DNA of 64,000 nt, from NCBI RefSeq assembly GCF_900102075.1, contig NZ_FNAV01000014.1, forward strand, positions 1-64,000. Reading direction: 5' to 3'. This stretch comes from Salipiger thiooxidans. GTDB taxonomy: Bacteria > Pseudomonadota > Alphaproteobacteria > Rhodobacterales > Rhodobacteraceae. Within the stretch, counting starts at the first letter, position 1. Every line of letters begins with the position of its first letter. Made by a program: the position numbers and the translations under genes. Positions 25,480 through 33,801 of this stretch are shown here, in pieces. Below the pieces are notes generated by a model that saw only the letters and a list, made by a program, of their open reading frames with translations, was not told where the DNA came from and did no database searches.

Positions 25480-26532
25480 ATGAACAAACTGGTTCAGACC
25501 ACCGCGGCCACGGCGCTTGCCGTCTGCGTCGCCGGCACCGCCTCTGCGCAGGACACCGTCGAGCTGAGCATGGCCACGCCGTGGGCCGGCGGCCACTGGC
25601 TCGAGATCGGTGCCAAAAGCTACGCCAGGAACGTCGAGGACCTGACCGAGGGCCGCGTCAAGATCAACGTCTTCCCCGCCGGCGCGCTCGGCCCGGCGCT
25701 CGACGTCACCGAGACGGTGCAGATGGGCATCGCCGACATGGGCCACGCCTGGGGCGGCTACGACTGGTCGGTGGACCGCACCAGCGCGCTCTTCGGCGGC
25801 TGGCCGGGCGGCCCGACCCCGGAAGAATACATGATGTGGATGTATAACGGGAACGGGCTCGAGCTGTGGAAAGAGTGGCGCGCCGACGTGTTCGACGTGG
25901 TCGCCATCCCGTGTGGCGTGACCGAGACCGAGGTCTTCATGCATTCGCACAAGAAGGTGCAGACGCCCGAGGACCTGCAAGGCCTCAAACTGCGCACCTC
26001 CTCGGCCTGGGCCGAGATCGCGCCGAAGCTCGGCGTCTCGACCGTCACCCTGCCCGGCTCCGAGGTGTTCTCGGCGCTCGAGCGCCAGGTGGTGGACGCC
26101 ATCGAATGGGGTGGCCCGGGCGGCAACCTGCAGGAAGGCTTCGACAAGATCGCACCCTACATGATGATGCCCGGCGTGCACTCGCGTGCGGCCGTGCATG
26201 ATTGCATCTTCAACGAGACCGCCTGGAACAAGATCCCCGAGAGCGACCAGAAGCTCATGGAGATCGCCGGCCGCCTGACCATGCTCGACACCTACCTCGG
26301 CTATGCCGAGATGGACCTTGCCGCTTTCGAGACGCTGAAGACCGAATCCCCCGTCGAGATGGTGAAGATCGACGAGAGCCTCGTCGAGGCCGCAACCGCC
26401 GCGTCGAACGAATGGGCCGTCGAGCAATCCGCTTCGAACGAGTGGTTCAAGAAGGTCTACGAGGACCAGTCCGCCTTCCTCGAAGGTCTCTCGGGCCTCT
26501 CCGAGTTCCGCTTCGCGCCGGGCTCCCGCTAA
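25480..26532 (+). CDS. TRAP transporter substrate-binding protein DctP
   Basis: A 350-residue periplasmic receptor with a Sec signal peptide cleaved after TASAQ or nearby. The mature part resembles the mannitol/chloroaromatic-type DctP group (DctP family 7), with TPWAGGHWLEIGAKSYAR, LQGLKLRTSSAWAEI and VVDAIEWGGPGGNLQEGF. The GWPGGPTPEEYM segment is typical of that group. GGAGAG precedes ATG 25480. It lies 80 bp after the aspartate-dehydrogenase-like gene and 160 bp before dctQ. Confidence 0.92.
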   Translation: MNKLVQTTAATALAVCVAGTASAQDTVELSMATPWAGGHWLEIGAKSYARNVEDLTEGRVKINVFPAGALGPALDVTETVQMGIADMGHAWGGYDWSVDRTSALFGGWPGGPTPEEYMMWMYNGNGLELWKEWRADVFDVVAIPCGVTETEVFMHSHKKVQTPEDLQGLKLRTSSAWAEIAPKLGVSTVTLPGSEVFSALERQVVDAIEWGGPGGNLQEGFDKIAPYMMMPGVHSRAAVHDCIFNETAWNKIPESDQKLMEIAGRLTMLDTYLGYAEMDLAAFETLKTESPVEMVKIDESLVEAATAASNEWAVEQSASNEWFKKVYEDQSAFLEGLSGLSEFRFAPGSR

Positions 26533-26693
26533 GTCCTGACCCCGGGCGCGGCACCTCCCGCCGCGCCCGGATCGCCCCACCGTCCCCGGCGGGCCACCCG
26601 CCGGATGTTTCCGTTCGCCCAGCCCGCGCACCCGCTCGCGCCGTGACGGGTGAACACTCAACGACGATCTGCCCCGGACCCGAGGAGCCCGCC

Positions 26694-27239
26694 TTGAGGA
26701 CACTCATCTCCATCATCGAAACCATATCGCTCTGGTCCGGACGGATCGCGGCGCTCCTGCTCGTGCCGCTCGTCTTCGCCATGGTCTACGAGGTCGTCAG
26801 CCGCTACGTCTTCTCCGCGCCAACCCAGTGGGCGTTCGAGATCAGCTACATGCTCATGGGCACGATCTTCACGCTGGGCCTGTCCTACTGCCTGCGCAAC
26901 GACGCCCACGTGAACGTCGACATCCTGCCCTCCCTGCTGCCCGCCCGCGTCAACGCGGTGATCGAGGTGCTGGCCTTCGGCGGCATGACCGTTCTGCTGG
27001 TCTGGCTCACCATCACGCTGGGCGAGGGCGTGGCCCGCACCTATCGCACCGGCGAGGGCTCGGGGCTGTCGGCGTGGAACCCCAAGGTCTGGCCGTTCCG
27101 GCTGGTCTACACCGTGGGCTTCGCGCTGTTCTCGCTGCAGGTCTTCGGGCGGTTCCTCGAGGCGCTGCTGGTGCTTTCGGGCGGCAAGCCGCCCAGCCAC
27201 CCCGACGCGACCGTCGACGAAAAGGCGGGGGCCGCGTGA
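26694..27239 (+). CDS. TRAP transporter small permease DctQ
   Basis: A 181-residue membrane protein with four hydrophobic segments. SRYVFSAPTQWAFEISYMLM and LRNDAHVNVDILPSLLPARV match the extended DctQ type that goes with the dctP upstream. The start is TTG 26694, because CGAGGAG lies 6-12 bases upstream and the first helix begins immediately; an in-frame GTG at 26643 is an alternative. The stop overlaps the dctM start. Confidence 0.88.
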   Translation: MRTLISIIETISLWSGRIAALLLVPLVFAMVYEVVSRYVFSAPTQWAFEISYMLMGTIFTLGLSYCLRNDAHVNVDILPSLLPARVNAVIEVLAFGGMTVLLVWLTITLGEGVARTYRTGEGSGLSAWNPKVWPFRLVYTVGFALFSLQVFGRFLEALLVLSGGKPPSHPDATVDEKAGAA

Positions 27240-28549
27240 TGGGAGACGCCGTCCTTCTGATGTTCCCGGCGCTGATCGTGCTGATCGCGCTCGGCATCCC
27301 GATCGCCTTCTCGATGATGCTGGTGGCCGCGATCTTCGGCTTCATCCGTTTCGAGGATATCGTCTTCCGCCAGTTCGCGCAGCGCGTGGACGAGGTCGCC
27401 TCGAACTACGTGCTGGGCGCCATCCCGCTCTTCATCTTCATGGGCGCCATCCTCGAGCGCGCGGGCATCGCCGAGCGCCTGTTCGACGCCATCTACATGT
27501 GGACCCGCCGCCTGCCCGGGGGCCTCGCCGTCGCCGCGCTGGTGATGTGCACGATCTTCGCCGCCGCCTCGGGCGTCGTGGGCGCCACCGAGACACTGGT
27601 GGGGATGCTGGCGATCCCCGGCATGCTCAAGCGCAAGTACGACAACTCTCTGGTTGCTGGCACGATCTGCGCCGGCGGCTCTCTGGGCACGGTGATCCCG
27701 CCGTCGATCCCGGTGATCGTGCTGGCCCCGATCATGACGCTGCCCGTGGGCGACCTGATGGCGGGGATCCTCGTGCCGGGCCTGATGATGGCGGCGATGT
27801 TCTCGCTCTACATCATCCTCTCGGCCACGCTGAAGCCCGAGCTTGCGCCGCGCGACACCGATCCAGACACCCACACGCTCGGCGAGAAGATCACCTTCAC
27901 GCTCAAGGCGCTGGTGCCGCCGGTGGTGCTGATCGCGCTGGTGCTGGGCACGCTCTTCAGCGGACTCGCGACGCCGACCGAGGCCGCCGCCTGCGGCTCC
28001 TTCGGGGTGCTGGTACTGGCCGCCTTCTACCGCCGCCTGACGTTCAGGATGCTGCTCGCGGCGTCGCTGCAGACCGTGTCGCTGACGGCGATGATCCTCG
28101 CCATCGTGCTGGCAGGCGTGATGTTCTCGGGCGTGCTCTTCGCCTCGGGCGGCATGATGGCCATCCGCAGCTTCCTCGACAGCTTCGGCTTCGAGGCCGG
28201 GGGCGTGATCGCGCTGATCCTGATCATCACCTTCGTGCTGGGCTTCGCGGTGGAGCTGACCTCGATCGTGCTCATCATGACCTCGATCTCGGTGCCGATC
28301 CTCAATGCCTACAACGTCGACCTGCTGTGGTTCTCCATCGTATTCCTGATCACTTTGCAGACCAGCTACCTGACCCCGCCGATGGCACCGTCGATCTTCT
28401 ACCTGCGCGCCATCGCGCCGCCTACAATGACGCTGAAGCAGATGTACTGGGGCGTCATTCCCTTCATCTGCTGCCAGCTGATCGTCCTGGCGCTGGTCAT
28501 CCTGTTCCCCGCGCTCGCGACCTGGATGCCCAAGCTGATCTACGGCTGA
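27239..28549 (+). CDS. TRAP transporter large permease DctM
   Basis: A 436-residue integral membrane protein with about 12 hydrophobic segments. DctM landmarks include SNYVLGAIPLFIFMGAILER, GGSLGTVIPPSIPVIVLAPI and LTPPMAPSIFYLRAIAPP. ATG 27239 overlaps the dctQ stop (a GTG lies one codon earlier). It completes the transporter of this operon. A 10-bp hairpin without a T-run follows at 28564-28590; it is probably not a full terminator because three more genes follow in the same direction. Confidence 0.92.
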   Translation: MGDAVLLMFPALIVLIALGIPIAFSMMLVAAIFGFIRFEDIVFRQFAQRVDEVASNYVLGAIPLFIFMGAILERAGIAERLFDAIYMWTRRLPGGLAVAALVMCTIFAAASGVVGATETLVGMLAIPGMLKRKYDNSLVAGTICAGGSLGTVIPPSIPVIVLAPIMTLPVGDLMAGILVPGLMMAAMFSLYIILSATLKPELAPRDTDPDTHTLGEKITFTLKALVPPVVLIALVLGTLFSGLATPTEAAACGSFGVLVLAAFYRRLTFRMLLAASLQTVSLTAMILAIVLAGVMFSGVLFASGGMMAIRSFLDSFGFEAGGVIALILIITFVLGFAVELTSIVLIMTSISVPILNAYNVDLLWFSIVFLITLQTSYLTPPMAPSIFYLRAIAPPTMTLKQMYWGVIPFICCQLIVLALVILFPALATWMPKLIYG

Positions 28550-28563
28550 CGCCCCTGCCTGCC

Positions 28564-28645
28564 CGGTCCCGGCAATTTTCGCCGGGACCGTCCCCACCCA
28601 CGCCACCACTCACACCGAACACCCACGCCGCCACTCACGCCGAAC
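28564..28645. repeat. hairpin plus 25-bp tandem duplication
   Basis: A 10-bp inverted repeat (28564-28573 with 28581-28590) is followed by two direct copies of a 25-bp unit, 28596-28620 and 28621-28645, differing at two positions. The second copy ends 12 bp before the NIPSNAP start. This looks like a recent local duplication of the leader. Any effect on translation or mRNA stability is unknown. Confidence 0.8.
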
Positions 28646-28657
28646 ACCGGAGCCACC

Positions 28658-28972
28658 ATGATCTACGAGGAACGCGACTACGCGATCAAACCCGGCAAGC
28701 TGAACACCTTCGTCGGGCTCTATCGCGACTACGGTGTCGAGATTCAGAAGAAGTATCTCGGCACCTTCATCGGCTACTTCACCACCGAGATCGGCGAGCT
28801 GAACCACGTCGTCGCACTCTGGAGTTACGAGAGCCTCGACCAGCGGGCCGAGATGCGGGCGGCGATGCTTGCGGACCCGGAATGGTCCGAATACCTCGCG
28901 CGGGTCGACGGGCTGCTGCAGACCCAGAACACCCGGATCCTCACGCCCACCAGCTTCTCGCCGCTGCAATGA
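28658..28972 (+). CDS. NIPSNAP family protein
   Basis: A 104-residue protein of the NIPSNAP ferredoxin-like fold. It starts MIYEERDYAIKPGKLNTFV and carries the family block IGYFTTEIGELNHVVALWSY, followed by RAEMRAAMLADPEWSEYL. Bacterial NIPSNAP proteins often lie in catabolic operons and their biochemical role is unclear. GGAG lies ahead of the ATG. The stop overlaps the alpha/beta-hydrolase start by 4 bp. Confidence 0.88.
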   Translation: MIYEERDYAIKPGKLNTFVGLYRDYGVEIQKKYLGTFIGYFTTEIGELNHVVALWSYESLDQRAEMRAAMLADPEWSEYLARVDGLLQTQNTRILTPTSFSPLQ

Positions 28973-29790
28973 CCCCGCTCACGGTCGAAACCGGCGACGG
29001 CGCGGTCTTGAAGGTGCGCCGTCAGGGCCGCGGCGCGCCGGTGGTTCTGGTCAGCGGGCTGGGCGGGACGGCGGGGTTCTGGGACCCGGTGATCGCGCGG
29101 CTGCAGGACCGGTTCGAACTCATCACCTTCGACCAGCGCGGCATCGCCGGCTCCACCCGCGGCAGCGCCCCGGTGAACATCGCGCAGTTGGCCAGGGACG
29201 TGCTGACGATCTGCGACGCGCTGGAGCTGAGCCGCGCCGCCTTCCTCGGCCACTCGACCGGCGGCTGCATCGTGCAGACCATCGCCGCAACAGCGCCCGA
29301 GCGGGTAGAGCGGCTGGCGCTCAGCGCCGCGTGGCTGAAGCCCGGCAACTACCTGACCGCGCTCTTCGAATTCCGCCTCGGGTTGCTGCACCGCGATCCC
29401 AGGGCCTACGCCGAGAGCGCCGCGCTGCTCTCCTACGCGCCGGGCTGGCTCGAGAGCCACTGGGACAAGTACGAACGCGCCACCGCCAACCCGCCCGCGG
29501 ACCCCGGGACGCAGGCCATCGTGGCCGAGCGCATCCGCGCACTGCTCGATTTCGACGGCAGCGACCAGATCGGCGCGGTGACCGCCGAGACCACCATCAT
29601 CGGCGCGCAGGACGACATGATCGTGCCCGCCTTCCTGCAGCAAGAACTCGCGCGCCACCTGCCCGGTGCCGCGCTGCGGATGCTGCCCGACGGCGGCCAT
29701 TTCTACCCCGCCTCGCGCACCGATGCCTTCGTCGCGATCGCGACCGACTGGCTGGACGCCCCACTGACATCTGAAAGGACTGAACGATGA
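28969..29790 (+). CDS. alpha/beta hydrolase (RutD-like)
   Basis: A 273-residue alpha/beta-hydrolase fold protein. The oxyanion loop is in VVLVSGLGGTAGFWDPVI, the nucleophile elbow is GHSTGG (Ser at about residue 92), the acid residue is likely in IIGAQDDMIVP and the catalytic His in LPDGGHFYP. The size and early strand resemble RutD and related carbamate or ester hydrolases, but specificity cannot be assigned. It overlaps the NIPSNAP gene and the following SDR gene by 4 bp each, so the three are tightly coupled. Confidence 0.85.
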   Translation: MTPLTVETGDGAVLKVRRQGRGAPVVLVSGLGGTAGFWDPVIARLQDRFELITFDQRGIAGSTRGSAPVNIAQLARDVLTICDALELSRAAFLGHSTGGCIVQTIAATAPERVERLALSAAWLKPGNYLTALFEFRLGLLHRDPRAYAESAALLSYAPGWLESHWDKYERATANPPADPGTQAIVAERIRALLDFDGSDQIGAVTAETTIIGAQDDMIVPAFLQQELARHLPGAALRMLPDGGHFYPASRTDAFVAIATDWLDAPLTSERTER

Positions 29791-30548
29791 GACTTGCCGG
29801 GAAAATCGCCGTGGTGACGGGCTCGGCCTCCGGGATCGGGCACGAGACCGCGAAGCTCTTTGCCGCCGAGGGCGCCCACGTGGTCGTCGCCGACCGGGAC
29901 GCCGACGCCGCCGCCAAGGTGGCGCTCGAGCTGGCCGCCGATGGGGCCGCTGCCGAGGCGGTGGCGGTCGACGTCTCGCAGGAGGATCAGGTCAAGGCGT
30001 TGCTCGACGGGGTAAAATCCCGCCACGGACGGCTCGACATCCTCGTCAACAACGCCGGCTACGGCTTTGCCGGCACCGTGGCCGACACCTCGGTCGAGGA
30101 CTGGGACGCGCTGTTTGCCGTCAACGTGCGCGGCGTGTTTCTCGGCTGCAAGCACGCAGTGCCGATCTTCGCGGCGCAGGGCGGCGGCATCATCGTCAAC
30201 ACCGCCTCGGGCGGCGCCATCGTGGGCATCGCCAACCGCGCGGCCTACACGGCGTCCAAGGGCGCGGTGGCGGCGCTGACCCGCGCCATGGCCATCGACC
30301 ACGCCGACGACATGATCCGGGTGAACTGCGTCGCGCCGGGCACCATCGAAACCCCCTATTTCACCGAGATCTTCGCCAAGTCCCCGGACGCGGCAGCACT
30401 GCGCAAGGGGCTCGAGGACCGGCAGGTCATGGGCCGCCTCGGCCGCCCGGAAGAAATCGCCCGGGCGATCCTCTTCCTGGCAAGCGACGATGCCACCTTC
30501 TGCACCGGCTCGACGCTGGTGGTGGACGGCGGCTGGACGATCCGCTGA
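29787..30548 (+). CDS. short-chain dehydrogenase/reductase (FabG-like)
   Basis: A 253-residue classical SDR. The cofactor motif is TGSASGIGHETAK with the acidic residue in VVVADRDAD, favouring NAD(H). NNAGYGF is present, and the catalytic Tyr-Lys is in AAYTASKGAVAALTRAMA with the Ser just upstream. It ends in the standard STLVVDGGWTIR. It is the last gene of the operon that starts with the cupin. A role in oxidising a hydroxyl group of the operon substrate is inferred; the substrate is unknown. Confidence 0.88.
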   Translation: MRLAGKIAVVTGSASGIGHETAKLFAAEGAHVVVADRDADAAAKVALELAADGAAAEAVAVDVSQEDQVKALLDGVKSRHGRLDILVNNAGYGFAGTVADTSVEDWDALFAVNVRGVFLGCKHAVPIFAAQGGGIIVNTASGGAIVGIANRAAYTASKGAVAALTRAMAIDHADDMIRVNCVAPGTIETPYFTEIFAKSPDAAALRKGLEDRQVMGRLGRPEEIARAILFLASDDATFCTGSTLVVDGGWTIR

Positions 30549-30552
30549 GCAC

Positions 30553-30853
30553 CTAGCCGATCGCCTCGGCGCGGGCCACGATGGCGTCGTGATCCGACAG
30601 CGGGGTGCCGTCGGGACCCGGCGAGGGCCGGATCTCGACCGTTTCCAGCGTCAGGCCGCGGGAGAGGAACCAGTCGAGCTTCATCGCGCGCTCGGGGAAA
30701 CGGGCGATGAGGCTCGGACAGGTGGTGGGCGTGTCCTCGGGCCCGCCATGGACCTCGAACCCAGCCGCGCGGGCGATATCGAAGAGCCCCTCGGCCCGCC
30801 ATTCGCAGCCGTTGTGGTGGCCGGTGTTGAGATCGCCGCATCCGAGAACAACG
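30553..30853 (-). pseudogene. endonuclease/exonuclease/phosphatase family protein, C-terminal fragment
   Basis: About 100 codons on the minus strand ending in TAG at 30553-30555 with no start. The frame contains VVLGCGDLNTGHHNGCEW (the family GDxN motif), AMKLDWFLSRGL and PLSDHDAIVAR (the terminal DH metal/catalytic pair). It is clearly the C-terminal third of an EEP-fold hydrolase. Upstream the frame runs into IS5-family transposase sequence at about 30840-30853, so the gene has been cut by an insertion or deletion event. Confidence 0.8.
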
Positions 30854-31064
30854 CGGGGCGGACAGGGTTGCCGTCATGCGCCGCGAGCCAAGTCAACTCC
30901 TTGTCCAGCCAGATCAGTAGCGACCCGCGATTGCGAAGCGAAGCCGTGTAGCTCGACCAGTTCGTCGCGCGCTAGCGGGCGGCTGCAGGCTTGCTCTTGC
31001 ACCCTGTCTAAGCGCATGGATTCACGATGTGAGTCCTTCGCAGACAGAGTTCTGCAACAACGCC
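30840..31064 (-). mobile_element. IS5-family element, 5-prime remnant
   Basis: Read on the minus strand, this stretch starts with an IS end (TTGTTGCAGAACTCTG) and continues to a transposase N-terminus: TNWSSYTASLRNRGSLLIWL, then LTWLAAHDGNPVRPALFSDA. This is the usual IS5-family opening, which continues DAAIQ in intact copies. The frame is lost at about 30840, where it joins the EEP-hydrolase fragment. In the other direction its terminal end abuts the truncated alpha/beta hydrolase at about 31065. Only the first about 220 bp of the element remain. Confidence 0.7.
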
Positions 31065-31441
31065 CCGCCGCTTTCGCCGATATCGGGCTGGAACGCCGTG
31101 ACGTAGACGAGGCCTTTGACGTCAGGATCGACGCCGGCTTCGGCGATGACGCCGCCGCCGTAGGAATGCCCAACGAGCAGCACTGGTCCGTCCTGGACGT
31201 CCAGGCTTCGCCGGACCGCCGCGACATCGTCCTCGATGGAGGTCATCGGAAGTTGCGTGACGGTACCGTCGTAATTCCGGGCGATCAGCCGGTCGTAGAC
31301 CCCTCGCTAGGTGCTCCCATCGACGTTCCCGCCATGGGCCAGAACGACGTTGTGAACGTCAGCGACGGCTGTGGCGGACAGCGCCATCATGGTGCCGAGC
31401 GCCAGGCTTCCGGCCAGGAAAAGGGTGCGAAGGTTGGTCAT
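31065..31441 (-). pseudogene. exported alpha/beta hydrolase, interrupted by in-frame TAG and truncated by IS5
   Basis: From ATG at 31439-31441 the minus strand reads a signal peptide (LFLAGSLALGTMMALSATAV) and then VHNVVLAHGGNVDGST. A TAG at 31307-31309 follows, after which the same frame continues RGVYDRLIARNYDGTVTQL and later LLVGHSYGGGVIAEAG (nucleophile elbow) and VKGLVYVTAFQPD. Relatives usually have Trp where the TAG stands (GSGWRGVYD), so a TGG to TAG change is likely. The C-terminal half is missing, replaced at about 31065 by an IS5 end. Confidence 0.85.
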
Positions 31442-31547
31442 TGTCGGTGCCTCTGCAGATTTTTGAAATCGATGTCAGAGACGAGGTAGCTGCAGCGACA
31501 TCCGATCACTAAACCGCTTTTAGAGATACGGCTTATCAGCCAGGAGG

Positions 31548-31843
31548 GCCTTGTCGCACAAATCGGCTGAGGGCCGGTCTTCCCTTTTCCATGGCCGGAG
31601 TTATCCTACGAGGACAGTGACGGGTAGTCCGAGCGCGGTGTAGCCCGCGTTTGCCGGTCGGCGGCGCTCACCATGTCATTTCAGGATCAAACCAGATCGT
31701 CAGCGATCCGCGAAGCTTCAACGCGTCATTGTCAGCCAACCAGTTCGTGGTCTTCTACTTCGTAGCGGCCCAACTGCTCATGCCACTCAGCTACCACACT
31801 GGATTCACAAGATGAATCCCTCAGCCGAATTGTGCAACAAGGC
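31548..31843 (-). mobile_element. degenerate IS5-family remnant with matching terminal inverted repeats (296 bp)
   Basis: Two 26-bp terminal inverted repeats, 31548-31573 and 31818-31843, match at 24 positions (outer end GCCTTGTYGCACAAWTCGGC). Between them the minus strand retains the transposase N-terminus in one frame with stops: TTNWLADNDALKLRGSLTIW, then FDPEMTW, stop, APPTGKRG. The rest of the transposase is gone. It could be a deletion derivative that is still mobilisable in trans, like a MITE. Confidence 0.75.
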
Positions 31844-32084
31844 AGTGTTGCGCTCAGAAAACGCCTCGAAAATGCCTTGGATGGAGATCCCCGGCGAGGT
31901 CTTCCGTGAAAAGATGATGGAGGAAATGGGACGACGCCCCTACCGTCGCAGGTGATGTGAGTCGCGCTTCAGGGAGCGCGCACAGGCTGGCGCTTTATGC
32001 AATCCGCTGGACCGAAGCGTGCGACCCAGAAGCAAAGGCCGACTGCGGCACCTGACGTCTCACGCGACGAGATCACCGCCCATG
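31844..32084. other. intergenic region without recognised gene
   Basis: Between the IS5 remnant and the BCCT terminator I see no supportable gene. A short plus-strand frame (MPWMEIPGEVFREKMMEEMG) ends at 31955 but matches nothing I know and has no ribosome site. Confidence 0.3.
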
Positions 32085-32114
32085 AAAAAGGCGGCCCCTT
32101 TTCCGGGGGCCGCC
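32085..32114 (-). terminator. rho-independent terminator of the BCCT gene
   Basis: On the minus strand a 9-bp GC stem (32106-32114 with 32090-32098) is followed by TTTTT (32085-32089 complement). It lies 38 bp after the BCCT stop codon. Confidence 0.9.
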
Positions 32115-32151
32115 GCATGTTTCAGGTCGGTGCCTGTCCTAAGACCGCGCC

Positions 32152-33801
32152 TCAGCGCGGCTCGCTCGCCAGTCCGCGCCAGATCGCGACGCACATCAGC
32201 AAGAGCACCACGGTGAATGGAAGGCCCGTCGAGATGACCATGGATTGCAGCGACTTCAGACCGCCCGAGGACAGCAGCAGCACGATCGCCACCACGCCTT
32301 CGAACAGGCACCAGAACACCCGCTGCGGCACCGGCGCATCGACCTTGCCACCGGCGGCGATGGTGTCGATCACCAGCGAGCCGGAGTCGGACGAGGTCAC
32401 GAAGAAGACGATCACCAGCACGATGCCGATCATCGAGGTGATCGAGGTGAGCGGCAGCGCGTCGAGCATCGAGAACAGCTGCAGCGGAAGCTCGGCGTCC
32501 TTGGCGGCGGTGTAGCCGTCGCGGACCACCTGGTTGATCGCCGAGCCGCCGAACACCGACATCCAGAGCACGCAGACCAGCGAGGGCACCAGCAGCACGC
32601 TCACGATGAACTCGCGCACGGTGCGGCCACGGCTGACGCGGGCGATGAACATGCCCACGAACGGCGACCAGGAGATCCACCAGGCCCAGTAGAACGCCGT
32701 CCAGCCCTGGGCGAAGTTGACGTCCTCCCGGCCCACCGGGTTCGACAGCGCCGGGAGGTACTCGAGGTAGGCCAGCAGGAAGTCCCAGGTGTCGGTCAAC
32801 AGCAGCATCGTCGGGCCGGCCAGCAGCACGAAGAGCAGCAGCAGGCAGGCGAGGCCCATGTTGATCTCGGAGAGCAGCTTCACGCCCGCCTCGAGGCCCC
32901 GCATCACCGAGAACAGCGCGATCGAGGTGATCACGATGATCAGGATGATCTGCGAGGTGTTGCTGACCGGCATGCCGAAGAGCTTGTTGAAGCCGGCATT
33001 TGCCTGCGCCGCGCCGAGACCGAGCGAGGTGGCGAGGCCGAACAGCGTCGCGAAGACCGCGAGAATGTCGATGATGTGGCCGGGCCAGCCCCAGACGCGC
33101 TCGCCGAAGATCGGGTAGAAGGCCGAGCGGATGGTCAGCGGCAGGCCCTTGTTGTAGCTGAAGAGCGCGAGGCTCAGCGCGAGGATGGCGTAGATCGCCC
33201 AGGGGTGCAGCGCCCAGTGGAAAATCGAGGCCGCCATGCCGAGCCGGATCGCCTCGGCCTCGGAGGTGGCGGCGCCGAGCGGGGCCCAGTCTGTGCGCAT
33301 GCCGCCGTCGCCGATGGCGGCGCCGCCCAGCGACGAGGAGAAATGGCTCAGCGGCTCGGAGACGCCGTAGAACATGAGGCCGATGCCCATACCGGCCGCG
33401 AAGAGCATCGAGAACCAGCTGGCGTAGCCGAAGTCGGGGGTGGCGTCGCGACCGCCGAGGCGGATCTTGCCGTAGGGGCTGACGACGAGCACGAGGCAGA
33501 GCAGGACGAAGATGTCCGCGGCGCCGAGGAAGAACCAGTCGAAGCCCTGCGTGACTTCCGAGAAGATGGCGCTGAAGAGGCTGCCCGCGAGGTCCGGAAG
33601 CGCGATGGTGAAGACCACGAAGGCGATGACCGCGAGGGCGGAGATCAGGAAAACAGGGTTGTGAACGTCAAAGCCGAAGGGCCCGACGTTGCCTTCGATG
33701 TTGTCCTGGCCGACCGTGTACTCTGTGTCGATGAGGCCTTCCGGCGGGGCTTCGGGCGCCCCGGACAGGTTGGTTTGGTCTGTGGTCGCTTCATTGGTCA
33801 A
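32152..33801 (-). CDS. BCCT family betaine/carnitine/choline transporter
   Basis: A 549-residue secondary transporter with 12 hydrophobic segments and a polar N-terminal tail. The BCCT glycine motif is GMGIGLMFYGVSEPLSHF (about residues 118-135), and the aromatic substrate-cage region is FYWAWWISWSPFVG followed by MFIARVSRGRTVREF. Known substrates are quaternary ammonium compounds such as glycine betaine. The C-terminal tail is short, so osmosensing like BetP is not expected. It is a single gene with a terminator. Demethylated betaine would give glycine, a substrate of the BHAC operon next door, but that link is inference. Confidence 0.93.
   Translation of the reverse strand: MTNEATTDQTNLSGAPEAPPEGLIDTEYTVGQDNIEGNVGPFGFDVHNPVFLISALAVIAFVVFTIALPDLAGSLFSAIFSEVTQGFDWFFLGAADIFVLLCLVLVVSPYGKIRLGGRDATPDFGYASWFSMLFAAGMGIGLMFYGVSEPLSHFSSSLGGAAIGDGGMRTDWAPLGAATSEAEAIRLGMAASIFHWALHPWAIYAILALSLALFSYNKGLPLTIRSAFYPIFGERVWGWPGHIIDILAVFATLFGLATSLGLGAAQANAGFNKLFGMPVSNTSQIILIIVITSIALFSVMRGLEAGVKLLSEINMGLACLLLLFVLLAGPTMLLLTDTWDFLLAYLEYLPALSNPVGREDVNFAQGWTAFYWAWWISWSPFVGMFIARVSRGRTVREFIVSVLLVPSLVCVLWMSVFGGSAINQVVRDGYTAAKDAELPLQLFSMLDALPLTSITSMIGIVLVIVFFVTSSDSGSLVIDTIAAGGKVDAPVPQRVFWCLFEGVVAIVLLLSSGGLKSLQSMVISTGLPFTVVLLLMCVAIWRGLASEPR

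Noticed and set aside
28596-28645. Direct repeats considered as a CRISPR fragment
   Set aside because: Only two adjacent 25-bp units without spacers and no cas genes; a simple tandem duplication.
30605-31489. A 294-codon plus-strand open frame
   Set aside because: It runs opposite the EEP fragment, IS5 stump and alpha/beta-hydrolase pseudogene, which explain the region on the minus strand.
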